A model generated the notes under the pieces. It saw only the letters and a program-made list of their open reading frames with translations, did not search any database and had not been told where the DNA came from. From the NCBI RefSeq assembly GCF_043555985.1, contig NZ_JBIGIC010000010.1, positions 124,001 through 188,000 of the forward strand: a stretch of 64,000 bases of DNA, given 5' to 3'. The translations under genes were made by a program, and so were the position numbers. Positions 49,118 to 57,280 of this stretch are shown piece by piece. The stretch comes from Pelomonas candidula. GTDB lineage: Bacteria > Pseudomonadota > Gammaproteobacteria > Burkholderiales > Burkholderiaceae_C. Position 1 is the first letter of the stretch. Each line of letters starts with the position of its first letter.

Positions 49118-50361
49118 CAGCGTGGTCCTTGGGCGCTGGCGCGGCTGAGGGTCAGCTTGCCTTCGCTGGCGTCGAGCAGCCAGCCGTCGCTTTGCAGCTG
49201 GCTGCGGAAGTTGTCGACCTGGGGCTGGCTCCAGCCCTGGGCCGACACGGTGAGTCGGCCGGGCTCGAAGGCCAGGGCCTCGGCGGGCGGCCGGTCGGCC
49301 GGCCAGGCGGCGGCGGCGGCGCCGAGCAGGGCCTCGAGGTCCTGCTGGCCGACGCTGCCGGCGCCGACGCGCATCAGGTCCAGCTGCTTCTGCATCTGCA
49401 CCGGCGCGTCAAGGATGGCGCGCACCTGCGGGAAGGCGCCGGTCAGTGTGGCGGTGATGGCTTCACGGCGCGCGGCCAGCTCGCGGTGCTGATGCCAGGC
49501 CCACAGGTTCAGGCCCAGCAGCTGCACGACCAGCAGCGCGCCCAGGCCCCAGCGCACCGGCTGCCAGGGTTTGCGCATCAGGCTGCGGCTGATGAGGCGC
49601 AAGGCCCGCACGCCGCGGGCGCGCGGCGCGAGTTCGAACTGGCGCAGGTCCCAGGCGTTGTCGATGACGCCCAGCGCGCGCTGCGCCGGCGTCAGCACGC
49701 TGACGGTGGTGCCCAGCCAGCGCTCGGCGGTGGTGGCGATGCCCGGCGTGGCCGTCCACTGTGCCGCCTGCACGAGGGCGGGCGGGAAGAACTGGCGCGG
49801 CATGCCGCCTTGCAGCGGCAGCGTGGCGACGCCGTCGACATGGCTCCAACGCAACGAGATGCCGTCTTCGGCCGTGCCGTTGTGGGCCTCGAAGAAATGG
49901 CCGCGCGGCAGCTCGTCGGGCCAGGCCAACGGCGCGACGCGGTCGACGAAGACGTTGGCGGCGTCCAGCTGGGCGAGGTGGTCGGCCAGCCAGGGCTTGG
50001 AGGTGACGGCCACCCAGGCGGCGTCGCCGCCGGCGGCGTCGGGCTCGAGCGCGAAGTGCAGTGTCTCGGGTTCGTCGAGCAGCGCTTCCTCGAGCTTGCC
50101 GGCCAGCGCGGCGCGCATCTGGCGGCCGGCGCGCGGCAGGTCCACGCGGCGCCAGCTGATGTCGGACTCGGGGACGATGGCGATGACGCTGTCGGCCGTC
50201 GGCAGTGCGGTGGCGGCCGAGCGGCCTTCACGGTCGATGTGGCGGCCGTCGGCGGTCAGCGCCCAGTCGTACTCGTGCGCCGGCTGGGACGCCGCGGGCG
50301 CGGCTTTGCCCAGGGCGCGCAGGCGCGTCCGGGGGGGCAGGAACAGCAGCAGGGTGCTCAT
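49117..50361 (-). CDS. gspL: Type II secretion platform protein GspL
   Basis: 414 residues. The cytoplasmic actin-like N-terminal domain (YDWALTADGRHIDREGRSA; VIAIVPESDISWRRVDLPRAG) recruits GspE. A single helix near 266-285 (LGALLVVQLLGLNLWAWHQH) leads to a periplasmic ferredoxin-like domain (EALAFEPGRLTVSAQGWSQP). Fits the family in order and length; lies between gspK and gspM, with 79 bases to gspK. Confidence 0.93.
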   Translation of the reverse strand: MSTLLLFLPPRTRLRALGKAAPAASQPAHEYDWALTADGRHIDREGRSAATALPTADSVIAIVPESDISWRRVDLPRAGRQMRAALAGKLEEALLDEPETLHFALEPDAAGGDAAWVAVTSKPWLADHLAQLDAANVFVDRVAPLAWPDELPRGHFFEAHNGTAEDGISLRWSHVDGVATLPLQGGMPRQFFPPALVQAAQWTATPGIATTAERWLGTTVSVLTPAQRALGVIDNAWDLRQFELAPRARGVRALRLISRSLMRKPWQPVRWGLGALLVVQLLGLNLWAWHQHRELAARREAITATLTGAFPQVRAILDAPVQMQKQLDLMRVGAGSVGQQDLEALLGAAAAAWPADRPPAEALAFEPGRLTVSAQGWSQPQVDNFRSQLQSDGWLLDASEGKLTLSRASAQGPR

Positions 50362-50440
50362 AGGGGCTGAAAGGCGCGGCGCATTCTAGGAGGGGGCTGT
50401 AGCGATGGCGGGCGGATCAGGGACGGCGTCAAAGTTCTTT

Positions 50441-51412
50441 TCACTGGTCGAGCAGCTGGCTGACGCGCTCGCGGGCCAGCACGGTGGTGGTGCGGTTCTG
50501 GCGCTCGACCAGCGATCGCTGCTCCAGCTGGCGCTCGTCCAGCCGCAGCCGCCCGGTGACGATGAAGTAGGACGAGTTGACCGACGCCCGGCCGGTGGCG
50601 ATGGTCGTGTTGGTGGGCAGGAAGGGCAGGGCGTCCGCCGTGGTCTTGAAGGCCTTGCTCTTGCGCCCCTGCACGACGCGCTCGGCCGAGGCGAGGTCGA
50701 TGTTGAGCAGGGCCCGGATGACCTCGCGTGGCGCCGTGTTCAGGTTGACCGGTGTGGCTTTGGGCAGCAGCACGACGTAGGGCTGCAGGCGCTTGATCGT
50801 GTCGGCGTCCAGGCCCAGCCAGGAGAGCTGGTCCAGCCCGGCCGGCTGCAGAGGCCCGCTGGTGACGGTGGTGACCGTCGCGCTGCTGGCGGCGGCGCTG
50901 GCAGCGCTGGCGGCCGCCGGGAAGGCAGCGCGCAGGCCGGTGATGATGAGGGCTGCCGTGCCGGGCGGCGCGTTGACCTGGCTGCACAGCAGCTCCAGCG
51001 TGAGCTTCTCCTCTTCCGGCACCTGGGGGCCGCCCACCAGCGCGCGCAGGTTGTAGTGGCTCTGGGCGTCCTCGATGTAGCCGGACAGGAAGGCCTCGGG
51101 GCCGTCGTCGTCGCCGGCAGTGCTGCCGTCGGCGGCGAGGAAGGTGGACAGGCGCGACTCCGCCAGCGGCGTGGCCCAGAAGTCGTTCAGCTCGTCCACC
51201 GCCGGCGAATCGGTCTTGAGGATCAGCCGGGCCCAGTCCAGCGCGCCCTGCAGCACCCAGGCGCTCTGCGCCCGCGCGCGGTCGGCGGCCTCGATCTGCA
51301 CGGCGCGGTACTGCTGCCAGACCATGCCGCCGGCCAGACTGGCGATCAGCGTGACGATGATCATCGCGGTCAGCAGGGCGGCGCCTCGCTGGTGGTGTCG
51401 GCGTTGCGTCAT
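50441..51412 (-). CDS. gspK: Type II secretion minor pseudopilin GspK
   Basis: 323 residues. The prepilin leader is MTQRRHHQRG with processing before AALLTAMIIV. Unlike the others it has no Glu at mature position 5, as usual for GspK, which caps the pseudopilus tip with GspI and GspJ. The periplasmic domain contains VNLNTAPREVIRALL and FLPTNTTIATGRASVNSSYF. It overlaps gspJ as ATGA. Confidence 0.94.
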   Translation of the reverse strand: MTQRRHHQRGAALLTAMIIVTLIASLAGGMVWQQYRAVQIEAADRARAQSAWVLQGALDWARLILKTDSPAVDELNDFWATPLAESRLSTFLAADGSTAGDDDGPEAFLSGYIEDAQSHYNLRALVGGPQVPEEEKLTLELLCSQVNAPPGTAALIITGLRAAFPAAASAASAAASSATVTTVTSGPLQPAGLDQLSWLGLDADTIKRLQPYVVLLPKATPVNLNTAPREVIRALLNIDLASAERVVQGRKSKAFKTTADALPFLPTNTTIATGRASVNSSYFIVTGRLRLDERQLEQRSLVERQNRTTTVLARERVSQLLDQ

Positions 51413-52020
51413 CGGACGGTGACCTCCAGTTCGCGCGTCACCGCGCCGACCAGGCCGCTGCCTTCGGCAAACTGCATCGCCACCCGCAGCCCGGATGGCG
51501 GCACCGTGGTGTTGGGGTTGACCGGGCCGTTGGCGGTGTTGCCGGTGGACTGGCAGTTGCTCCACGCGTTGCCCCAGAAGCAGTAGAGCTGCCAGCCGGC
51601 CACGCCGTCGAAGGCGCGCAGCGCCGGGTTGCGCTGGGACAGCTGCTGCAGGCCCAGCTGGCGCTGGTTGTCGAGGTCCTGCACGGTCAGCACACTGGGG
51701 CTCTCCCAGCGCCACAGGCTGCCCTCGCGCAGGCTCCAGACGACGACCTGCAGGCCGGCGGTGGCCTGCCGCGTCAGCACGAGGTTGGCGCCGTCGAATG
51801 TCAGCGGCTGGATGGGGCTGTGGCTGTCCTGCACGGCGCGCAGGTCGACCTCCCATTGCGACATCACGGTCTGCAGCCTCGCGGTCTGCGAGAGGTGGCT
51901 CTGCGCGATCTCGCGGCTTTTCACCAGTGCGTCGATGCCGCGCCAGGCCATGGCGGCCATCGTCGCCATGACGACCAGGGCGACCAGCACTTCGACGAGG
52001 GTGAAGCCGCGGCTGCGCAT
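51409..52020 (-). CDS. gspJ: Type II secretion minor pseudopilin GspJ
   Basis: 203 residues. Leader MRSRG is cut before FTLVEVLVALVVMATMAAMAW (Glu at mature 5). The globular part has WEVDLRAVQDSHSPIQPLTF and a C-terminal strand REL-EVTVR. It sits at the tip of the pseudopilus with GspI and GspK. Three bases separate it from gspI. Confidence 0.94.
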   Translation of the reverse strand: MRSRGFTLVEVLVALVVMATMAAMAWRGIDALVKSREIAQSHLSQTARLQTVMSQWEVDLRAVQDSHSPIQPLTFDGANLVLTRQATAGLQVVVWSLREGSLWRWESPSVLTVQDLDNQRQLGLQQLSQRNPALRAFDGVAGWQLYCFWGNAWSNCQSTGNTANGPVNPNTTVPPSGLRVAMQFAEGSGLVGAVTRELEVTVR

Positions 52021-52023
52021 CTT

Positions 52024-52380
52024 TTAATGACCCACGATGGTGGTCAGCGTCAACATGGGCAGGCCCTCGTCGTTCTCGACGGAAGCGTCGACGCGCTTGA
52101 AGTTCTGGTTGGGCGTCTGCGTGACCTTGAGCTTGCCGCCGTAGGTGCGGCCCAGTTGGTCGCAGCTGAAGCTGGTCTCGCCGATGCTGAGCTGCTGCTG
52201 CGTCAGCCGGATCTCGGTCAGCACGTTCTCCGCGCACCACTGCGCCGCACTGACCTGGGCCAGGCGATCAGCGTTGTTGGCCAGCGCACCGGCGGCCTTG
52301 ATGCCGGCGCCCAGCGCGATGGCGACGATGACGAGGGCCACCAGCACCTCGATCAGCGTGAAGCCGCGTTGCGTGTGCAT
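52024..52380 (-). CDS. gspI: Type II secretion minor pseudopilin GspI
   Basis: 118 residues. Leader MHTQRG is processed before FTLIEVLVALVIVAIALGAG. The rest carries AAQWCAENVLTEIRLTQQQL, the family's conserved NxxxEIRL-like core. It begins the tip complex. Three bases separate it from gspH upstream. Confidence 0.94.
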   Translation of the reverse strand: MHTQRGFTLIEVLVALVIVAIALGAGIKAAGALANNADRLAQVSAAQWCAENVLTEIRLTQQQLSIGETSFSCDQLGRTYGGKLKVTQTPNQNFKRVDASVENDEGLPMLTLTTIVGH

Positions 52381-52383
52381 CTT

Positions 52384-52854
52384 TTACTGGACGACGTCGA
52401 AGGCGGACAGGCCGTCCGTGGCAAGCATGACGCGCTGGTTGCCCAGCTGCAGCAGCAGGCGCTGCGCCGGGATGACGGGTTCGGGCCCCAGCACCAGGCC
52501 GGGGTTGACGGCGCTGGCGTTCTCGATTGTCACGGCCACCGGGTCGCCCAGCCAGCGCGACGGCAGCTGCAGCGTGCGTGGCAGGCCGTCGAAGTGGAAG
52601 TCCTCGCCCGTCTTGACGGCCTTGGGCACCCAACGCACGGTCAGGCCCGAAGCCCGGCTCTCGGCGCGCGCGGTCTCCAGCAGCGCGGCCAGGCGCTGGG
52701 CCTCGCGTTGCAGCTGCAGCTCAGTCGGGTCGCGCAAGGACAGGGAGATCGTTGCGCTGGCGATGGCGATCAGGGCGACGACGACGAGCAGCTCGATGAG
52801 CGTGAAGCCGCCGGCCCTGCCGGCCTCACTGCCAGGAGCCGATGTCCGCGTCAC
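52384..52854 (-). CDS. gspH: Type II secretion minor pseudopilin GspH
   Basis: 156 residues from a GTG at 52854, chosen because it gives a 15-residue prepilin leader and has GCGAGG upstream. The ATG at 52899 would add 15 residues and remains possible. After processing the protein begins GFTLIELLVVVALIAIASAT, followed by EAQRLAALLETARAESRASG and LTVRWVPKAVK. It overlaps the end of gspG by 29 bases. Confidence 0.9.
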   Translation of the reverse strand: MTRTSAPGSEAGRAGGFTLIELLVVVALIAIASATISLSLRDPTELQLQREAQRLAALLETARAESRASGLTVRWVPKAVKTGEDFHFDGLPRTLQLPSRWLGDPVAVTIENASAVNPGLVLGPEPVIPAQRLLLQLGNQRVMLATDGLSAFDVVQ

Positions 52855-53248
52855 GGCCCTCGCCGCCGGCGCGGCCGTCGGCGCCAAAGCTGTAGACATC
52901 GACCTCGCCCTTCACGCCGGGGTTGGCGTACTGGTAGGGGTGGCCCCAGGGGTCGTTGGGCAGCTTCTCCAGATAGTTCTTCCAGTTCGGCGGCGGCGTG
53001 CCGGCCGTGGGCTTGTGCACCAGCGCGTCCAGGCCTTGCTCGGCGCTGGGGTAGCGCTGGTTGTCCAGCTTGTAAAGCTTGAGCGCCTGCATCAGGTTGT
53101 TGACGTCGGTGCGCGCTGCGGTGACGCGGGCGTCCTCGGCGCGGTCCAGCACGTTGGGCACGACCAGCGCCGCCAGCACGCCGATGATGACGAGCACCAC
53201 CAGCAGTTCGATCAGCGTGAAGCCGCGGGAAAGGGGGGAGCGACGCAT
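52826..53248 (-). CDS. gspG: Type II secretion major pseudopilin GspG
   Basis: 140 residues. Leader MRRSPLSRG is cut before FTLIELLVVLVIIGVLAALV, with Glu5 present. The major pseudopilin signature DNQRYPSAEQGLDALVHKP, NYLEKLPNDPWGHPYQYANP and the calcium-binding C-terminus (DADIGSW) are all present. It is the first gene of the long minus-strand operon, 53 bases from divergent gspC. Upstream ATGs at 53290 and 53293 would give too long a leader. Confidence 0.96.
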   Translation of the reverse strand: MRRSPLSRGFTLIELLVVLVIIGVLAALVVPNVLDRAEDARVTAARTDVNNLMQALKLYKLDNQRYPSAEQGLDALVHKPTAGTPPPNWKNYLEKLPNDPWGHPYQYANPGVKGEVDVYSFGADGRAGGEGRDADIGSWQ

Positions 53249-53301
53249 GGCAGGCAGGAGAGAGCGCTGAGGCAGCGGTGAGCGGGCCATCATAATGGGC
53301 C

Positions 53302-53901
53302 ATGGTTGCTCGATTGATGTCGTTCTGGGTGTGGCTGCTGCTCGGCGGCTCCGTGGCCTACTGGGGGCTGCAGCTGTTCGCGCGGCCGCTGGCGATGCCG
53401 GCGATGGTCGTGTCTGCCGGCGATGGGCAGGCCGGCTCGGTCGACCTGAGCCGACTGCTCGGCTCCGGCGTGCCCGAGGCCGCGCCGGAACCGGAGGCGG
53501 CATCCACGCGACTGCGGTTGTTGGGTGTCGTCGCGCCCAAGAGCGCCAAGGCCGCGGAAGCCGGTGAGGGCGTTGCGTTGATCGAGGTGGACGGGATTGC
53601 CCGCACGGTGCGCGTCGGTGCTGTCGTCGATGGCGATCTGCGCCTGTTGCGAGTGGATGCTCGCAGCGCCGGCCTGGGCCGGTTGGGTCAGGCGCCCACG
53701 CAGACGCTGCAGATCAGCCCGCCGGCCTCGCCCGCGACCGGTTCGCTGCCGCCGGCCGCGCCGTCGCCCGTTGTGCTGGGCGGCAATCCGCCGGGGACGA
53801 GTGCGCAGATGCCGTCTCCGCCGCAGATGACCCAGCCGGGCAATGGTGGCCTGCCGCTGGCCGGAACACCGCCACCGCCGGGCGGCCAGCAGCCGCGCTG
53901 A
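53302..53901 (+). CDS. gspC: Type II secretion protein GspC (short, no PDZ)
   Basis: 199 residues. One helix near the N-terminus (MSFWVWLLLGGSVAYWGLQL) is followed by the homology region that touches the secretin N0 domain (TRLRLLGVVAPKSA, VALIEVDGIARTVRVGAVVDG). In place of the usual PDZ it ends in about 65 Pro/Gly-rich residues. It is transcribed opposite to gspG, and ends four bases from the convergent CobT-like gene. Confidence 0.87.
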   Translation: MVARLMSFWVWLLLGGSVAYWGLQLFARPLAMPAMVVSAGDGQAGSVDLSRLLGSGVPEAAPEPEAASTRLRLLGVVAPKSAKAAEAGEGVALIEVDGIARTVRVGAVVDGDLRLLRVDARSAGLGRLGQAPTQTLQISPPASPATGSLPPAAPSPVVLGGNPPGTSAQMPSPPQMTQPGNGGLPLAGTPPPPGGQQPR

Positions 53902-53905
53902 GGGC

Positions 53906-54979
53906 TCAGGCGCCCAAGGTCGGCACGTACGCGCCCGGCTCGGGCCGCGGCGCCAGCCGGGCCTCGGCCACTTCGTGCAGGTCGGTCAGCAGTGCGGCGG
54001 CCGAGCGGATCATGGGCCAGGCGAGCGCGGCGCCGGTGCCGTCCGCGCTGTCCATGCCCAGTTCCAGCAGCGCCGAGGCCTGGAACAGCGCCAGCGCTTC
54101 GTCGAGGCCGCGGTGCACGTGGCTGCGGCAGAACACCGCGTAGTCGGTGACCGGTGCGCAGATCAGCGACGCCAGCTTGAGCGCCGCGCAGGCAGCGATG
54201 CCGTCCACGATGATGAGGCTGCGCTTGCTGGCCGCAACCAGCATGGCGCCCACCATGACGGCCAGCTCGTGGCCGCCGAAGGCTGCCAGCAGGTCCATCG
54301 GGTCCTTGGCGTCGCGGTGGCGGGCCTGTGCGCCGTGCAGCACGCCGAGCAGGTGGGTGAGATCGTCCTGACGCATCGTCGGGCCGGAGACGACGAAGTC
54401 GCGCACCGGCTGGTCGGCCAGGCGGGACAGGATCAGCGCCGCGCATTCGGACGAGCCCTGGCCCATGGCCGCGCAGGCCAGCACGTTTCCAGGCAGGTTG
54501 TCGGCGATCTCCATGCCGACACGCACGCCGGCGTGCGCCTGCTCGACGCTCATGGCCAGCGCCGTGCGCGCGTTGCGCGTGCCGTGGGCGACCTTGCGCG
54601 CCAGCAGCCGGGCGTGCGGCGGCAGGTTGTCGGCGACGCCGCAGTCCACCACCGTCAGGTGCAGGCCTTGCAGCCGCGCGAACACCGACACCGGCAGCTG
54701 CGCGTGCAGTGCCATCTGCACCTGGTCCCGCGTCGCGCGGCCCCACTGCGCACCGACGCCGTCGACGACGATGCCGTGGTCCGACGCGAACAGCGCCAGC
54801 ACGGGGTCGCGGAAGCGCGGCGTCAGGCTGTTCTGCACGAGTCCGAGGCGCACGGCCAGCGGTTCCAGTTCGCCGAGGCCGCCAGCGATCGCCGAGCGGC
54901 GGTCAACGCGGTCACGCAAGGCCTTTTCCAGCTCGGGATTGGCGGTGGGGGAGATCAGCGACTGTTGGGCGACGGTCAT
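53906..54979 (-). CDS. CobT-like nicotinate-nucleotide:DMB phosphoribosyltransferase homologue
   Basis: 357 residues. The fold of CobT, which activates the lower ligand base of cobalamin, is clear: LFASDHGIVVDGVG, VVDCGVADNLPPHARLL, GVRVGMEIADNLP, AAFGGHELAVMVGAMLVAA, VDGIAACAAL and ELGMDSADGTGAALAWPMI. Key positions differ: the catalytic Glu of canonical CobT (in GEGTG) is Asp here (D313 in ADGTG), KPPGSLG is IAGGLG, and MGIGNTT is MGQGSSE. So it may use another base or have lost activity. No other cobalamin genes are close. Confidence 0.78.
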   Translation of the reverse strand: MTVAQQSLISPTANPELEKALRDRVDRRSAIAGGLGELEPLAVRLGLVQNSLTPRFRDPVLALFASDHGIVVDGVGAQWGRATRDQVQMALHAQLPVSVFARLQGLHLTVVDCGVADNLPPHARLLARKVAHGTRNARTALAMSVEQAHAGVRVGMEIADNLPGNVLACAAMGQGSSECAALILSRLADQPVRDFVVSGPTMRQDDLTHLLGVLHGAQARHRDAKDPMDLLAAFGGHELAVMVGAMLVAASKRSLIIVDGIAACAALKLASLICAPVTDYAVFCRSHVHRGLDEALALFQASALLELGMDSADGTGAALAWPMIRSAAALLTDLHEVAEARLAPRPEPGAYVPTLGA

Positions 54980-55011
54980 GGCGCGGGCGTTGTCAGAACC
55001 CGGATTTCAAC

Positions 55012-56595
55012 TCAACCCAGGAACAAGCGGTAGACCGGGTTCGTTGTTTCGTCCTCGAATGGGTAATTCAACCCTCCGAGGAACTCGCGCAGTGCCGCCG
55101 AGTCGCCCTTGGGCACCTGGATGCCGACGAGGATGCGGCCGTAGTCCGCGCCCTGGTTGCGGTAGTGGAAGAGGCTGATGTTCCAGTCCGGGTGCATGGT
55201 GGACAGGAACTTCATCAGCGCGCCGGGCCGCTCGGGGAAGACGAAGCGGTACAGGCGCTCATTCTTGGCCAGCTCGCTGCGGCCGCCCACCATGTGGCGC
55301 ACGTGCTGCTTGGCGAGCTCGTCATTGGTCAGGTCCAGTGTCTGGAAGCCGGCCTTGGTGAAGGTGCGCGCCAGCTTGGCGGCTTCGTCCGGCTTGGAGA
55401 TGCCGATGCCGACGAAGATGTGCGCCACGTTGGCGTCGGCGATGCGGTAGTTGAATTCGGTGACGCTGCGTGGGCCCAGCAGCTCGCAGAAGCGCTTGAA
55501 GCTGCCGCGTGCCTCGGGGATGGTGACGGCGAACAGGGCCTCGCGGTGCTCGCCGACCTCGGCGCGCTCGGCGACGAAGCGCAGGCGGTCGAAGTTCATG
55601 TTCGCGCCGCAGGTGATGGCGATCAGCGTCTGGCCTTTGGCGCCGGTCCTGGCGGCGTACTGCTTGACGGCGGCGACGCTCATCGCGCCGGACGGCTCGA
55701 GGATGGAGCGCGTGTCCTCGAAGACGTCCTTGATGGCGGCGCAGACGGCGTCGGTGTCGACGACGATGTAGTCGTCCACCAGCTCGCGGGCGATGCGGAA
55801 GGTCTCCTCGCCCACAAGCTTGACGGCGGTGCCGTCGGCAAAGAGGCCCACGTCGTTGAGCGTGACGCGCTTGCCGGCCTTGACCGAGCGCAGCATGGCG
55901 TCGGAGTCGGTCGTCTGCACGCCGATGATCTTGATCTCGGGCCGCAGCGCCTTGACATAAGCCGCGACGCCGGAGATCAAACCGCCCCCGCCGATGGCGA
56001 CGAAGATCGCGTCGATGGGGCCAGGATGCTGGCGCAGCAGCTCCATCGCGATGGTGCCCTGGCCGGCGATGACGTCCGGGTCGTCGAAGGGATGGACGAA
56101 GGTGAGGCCCTGGGCCTGTTCCAGCTCCTTCGCGTGGCCGTAGGCATCGGTGAAACTTTCACCGAACAGCACCGCTTCGCCGCCCAGCGCCTTGACGGCG
56201 TCGACCTTGACCTGCGGCGTCGTCAGCGGCATCACGATGACGGCGCGGCAGCCCAGCTTTCTGGCCGAAAGCGCGACGCCCTGGGCATGGTTGCCTGCCG
56301 ACGCGCAGATGACACCGGCGGCGCGCTGCTCGGGCGTGAGATGCGCCATCTTGTTGTAGGCGCCACGCAGCTTGAAGCTGAACACGTCCTGCTCGTCCTC
56401 ACGCTTGAGCCAGACCTTGTTGGCCAGGCGCTTGGACAGTTTGGTGGCCGCCGTGAGGTCGGTCTCACGGGCGACTTCGTAGACCCGGGCGTTCAGGATG
56501 CGCTGCAGGTAGCTGCTGCCGGGCGGCAGCATCGCAGGCACCTGGGACGTCGCCTTCGACGAGGCGGGCGGGCGGCGGCGCGAAGGGGCGCTCAT
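55012..56595 (-). CDS. ilvA: Threonine ammonia-lyase, biosynthetic
   Basis: 527 residues. The PLP enzyme makes 2-oxobutanoate, committing threonine to isoleucine. The PLP lysine lies in VFSFKLRGAYNKM, the glycine loop in FVAIGGGGLISGV, and SAGNHAQGVA is typical. The C-terminal half carries two ACT-like regulatory domains (VTIPEARGSFKRFCELLGPR; RFVFPERPGALMKFLSTM), so feedback control by isoleucine and valine is expected. ATG at 56595 chosen. A minus-strand hairpin-terminator lies about 80 bases upstream. Confidence 0.96.
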   Translation of the reverse strand: MSAPSRRRPPASSKATSQVPAMLPPGSSYLQRILNARVYEVARETDLTAATKLSKRLANKVWLKREDEQDVFSFKLRGAYNKMAHLTPEQRAAGVICASAGNHAQGVALSARKLGCRAVIVMPLTTPQVKVDAVKALGGEAVLFGESFTDAYGHAKELEQAQGLTFVHPFDDPDVIAGQGTIAMELLRQHPGPIDAIFVAIGGGGLISGVAAYVKALRPEIKIIGVQTTDSDAMLRSVKAGKRVTLNDVGLFADGTAVKLVGEETFRIARELVDDYIVVDTDAVCAAIKDVFEDTRSILEPSGAMSVAAVKQYAARTGAKGQTLIAITCGANMNFDRLRFVAERAEVGEHREALFAVTIPEARGSFKRFCELLGPRSVTEFNYRIADANVAHIFVGIGISKPDEAAKLARTFTKAGFQTLDLTNDELAKQHVRHMVGGRSELAKNERLYRFVFPERPGALMKFLSTMHPDWNISLFHYRNQGADYGRILVGIQVPKGDSAALREFLGGLNYPFEDETTNPVYRLFLG

Positions 56596-56673
56596 CGGGT
56601 CTCCATGGAGTCTTGTTGCGGCGCCGCATGATAGGGGAGCCCCTTCATGCGGCGCCGCCTTCCGCCTTCGGCG

Positions 56674-56705
56674 AAAAAAAACCCGAGCTCTTGCAAGCTC
56701 GGGTT
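56674..56705 (-). terminator. Minus-strand hairpin-terminator upstream of ilvA (possible attenuator)
   Basis: On the minus strand a ten-base stem (AACCCGAGCT / AGCTCGGGTT) is followed directly by eight T residues. It faces ilvA, whose start is about 80 bases further on. Two more hairpins precede it on the same strand: GCGAAA/TTTCGC at 56742-56757 and CCACC/GGTGG at 56710-56727. No minus-strand gene ends here, so it is either an attenuator for ilvA or the end of a small RNA. Confidence 0.65.
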
Positions 56706-56831
56706 GAATCCACCATGGAGGCGGTGGAGGAGACAATCGGTGCGAAAGCGTTTTCGCGTGCTTGCAGTTTAACGCCGAGTTATGCTGCGCTGCAATATAT
56801 TTTTGTGTGACAAATTGGGCGCTACCTCTAA

Positions 56832-57269
56832 ATGAGCATGGAATGCACTGTCAGTTGGATGGGGCCTGAAGGCCCGAGCGGCATGACCTTCGTGGCCGAG
56901 ACCGGCAGCGGCCACGTTATGGCCATGGATGGCGCGCCTGACGGCGGCGGCCGCAACCTGGCGCCGCGCCCCATGGAGACCGTGCTGGCCGGCACAGGTG
57001 GCTGCACGGCCTACGACGTCGTCCTCATCTTGAAGCGAGGCCGTCACGACGTGCGCGGTTGCAAGGTCGTGCTGAAGGCGGAGCGCGCCACCAGCGATCC
57101 CAAGGTCTTCACGGCCATCCACTTCCACTTCGTCGTCAGCGGCAAGGGGTTGAAGCCTGAGATCGTTGAGCGCGCGGTCACGCTCTCGCACGAGAAGTAC
57201 TGCTCGGCGACGGCCATGCTGGCCAAGACCTCGGCGATCAGCACGTCGTTCGAGGTCGTGGAAGTCTGA
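56832..57269 (+). CDS. OsmC-family protein
   Basis: 145 residues, likely cytosolic dimer. OsmC-like proteins reduce organic hydroperoxides through two cysteines; both are present, C58 in AGTGGCTAYDVV and C124 in HEKYCSATAML. The central helix and GKGLKPEIVERAVTLS are family-typical. The ATG at 56832 has no strong ribosome site. It is convergent with coq7, 11 bases apart. Confidence 0.88.
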   Translation: MSMECTVSWMGPEGPSGMTFVAETGSGHVMAMDGAPDGGGRNLAPRPMETVLAGTGGCTAYDVVLILKRGRHDVRGCKVVLKAERATSDPKVFTAIHFHFVVSGKGLKPEIVERAVTLSHEKYCSATAMLAKTSAISTSFEVVEV

Positions 57270-57280
57270 GCCGGGGCTGA

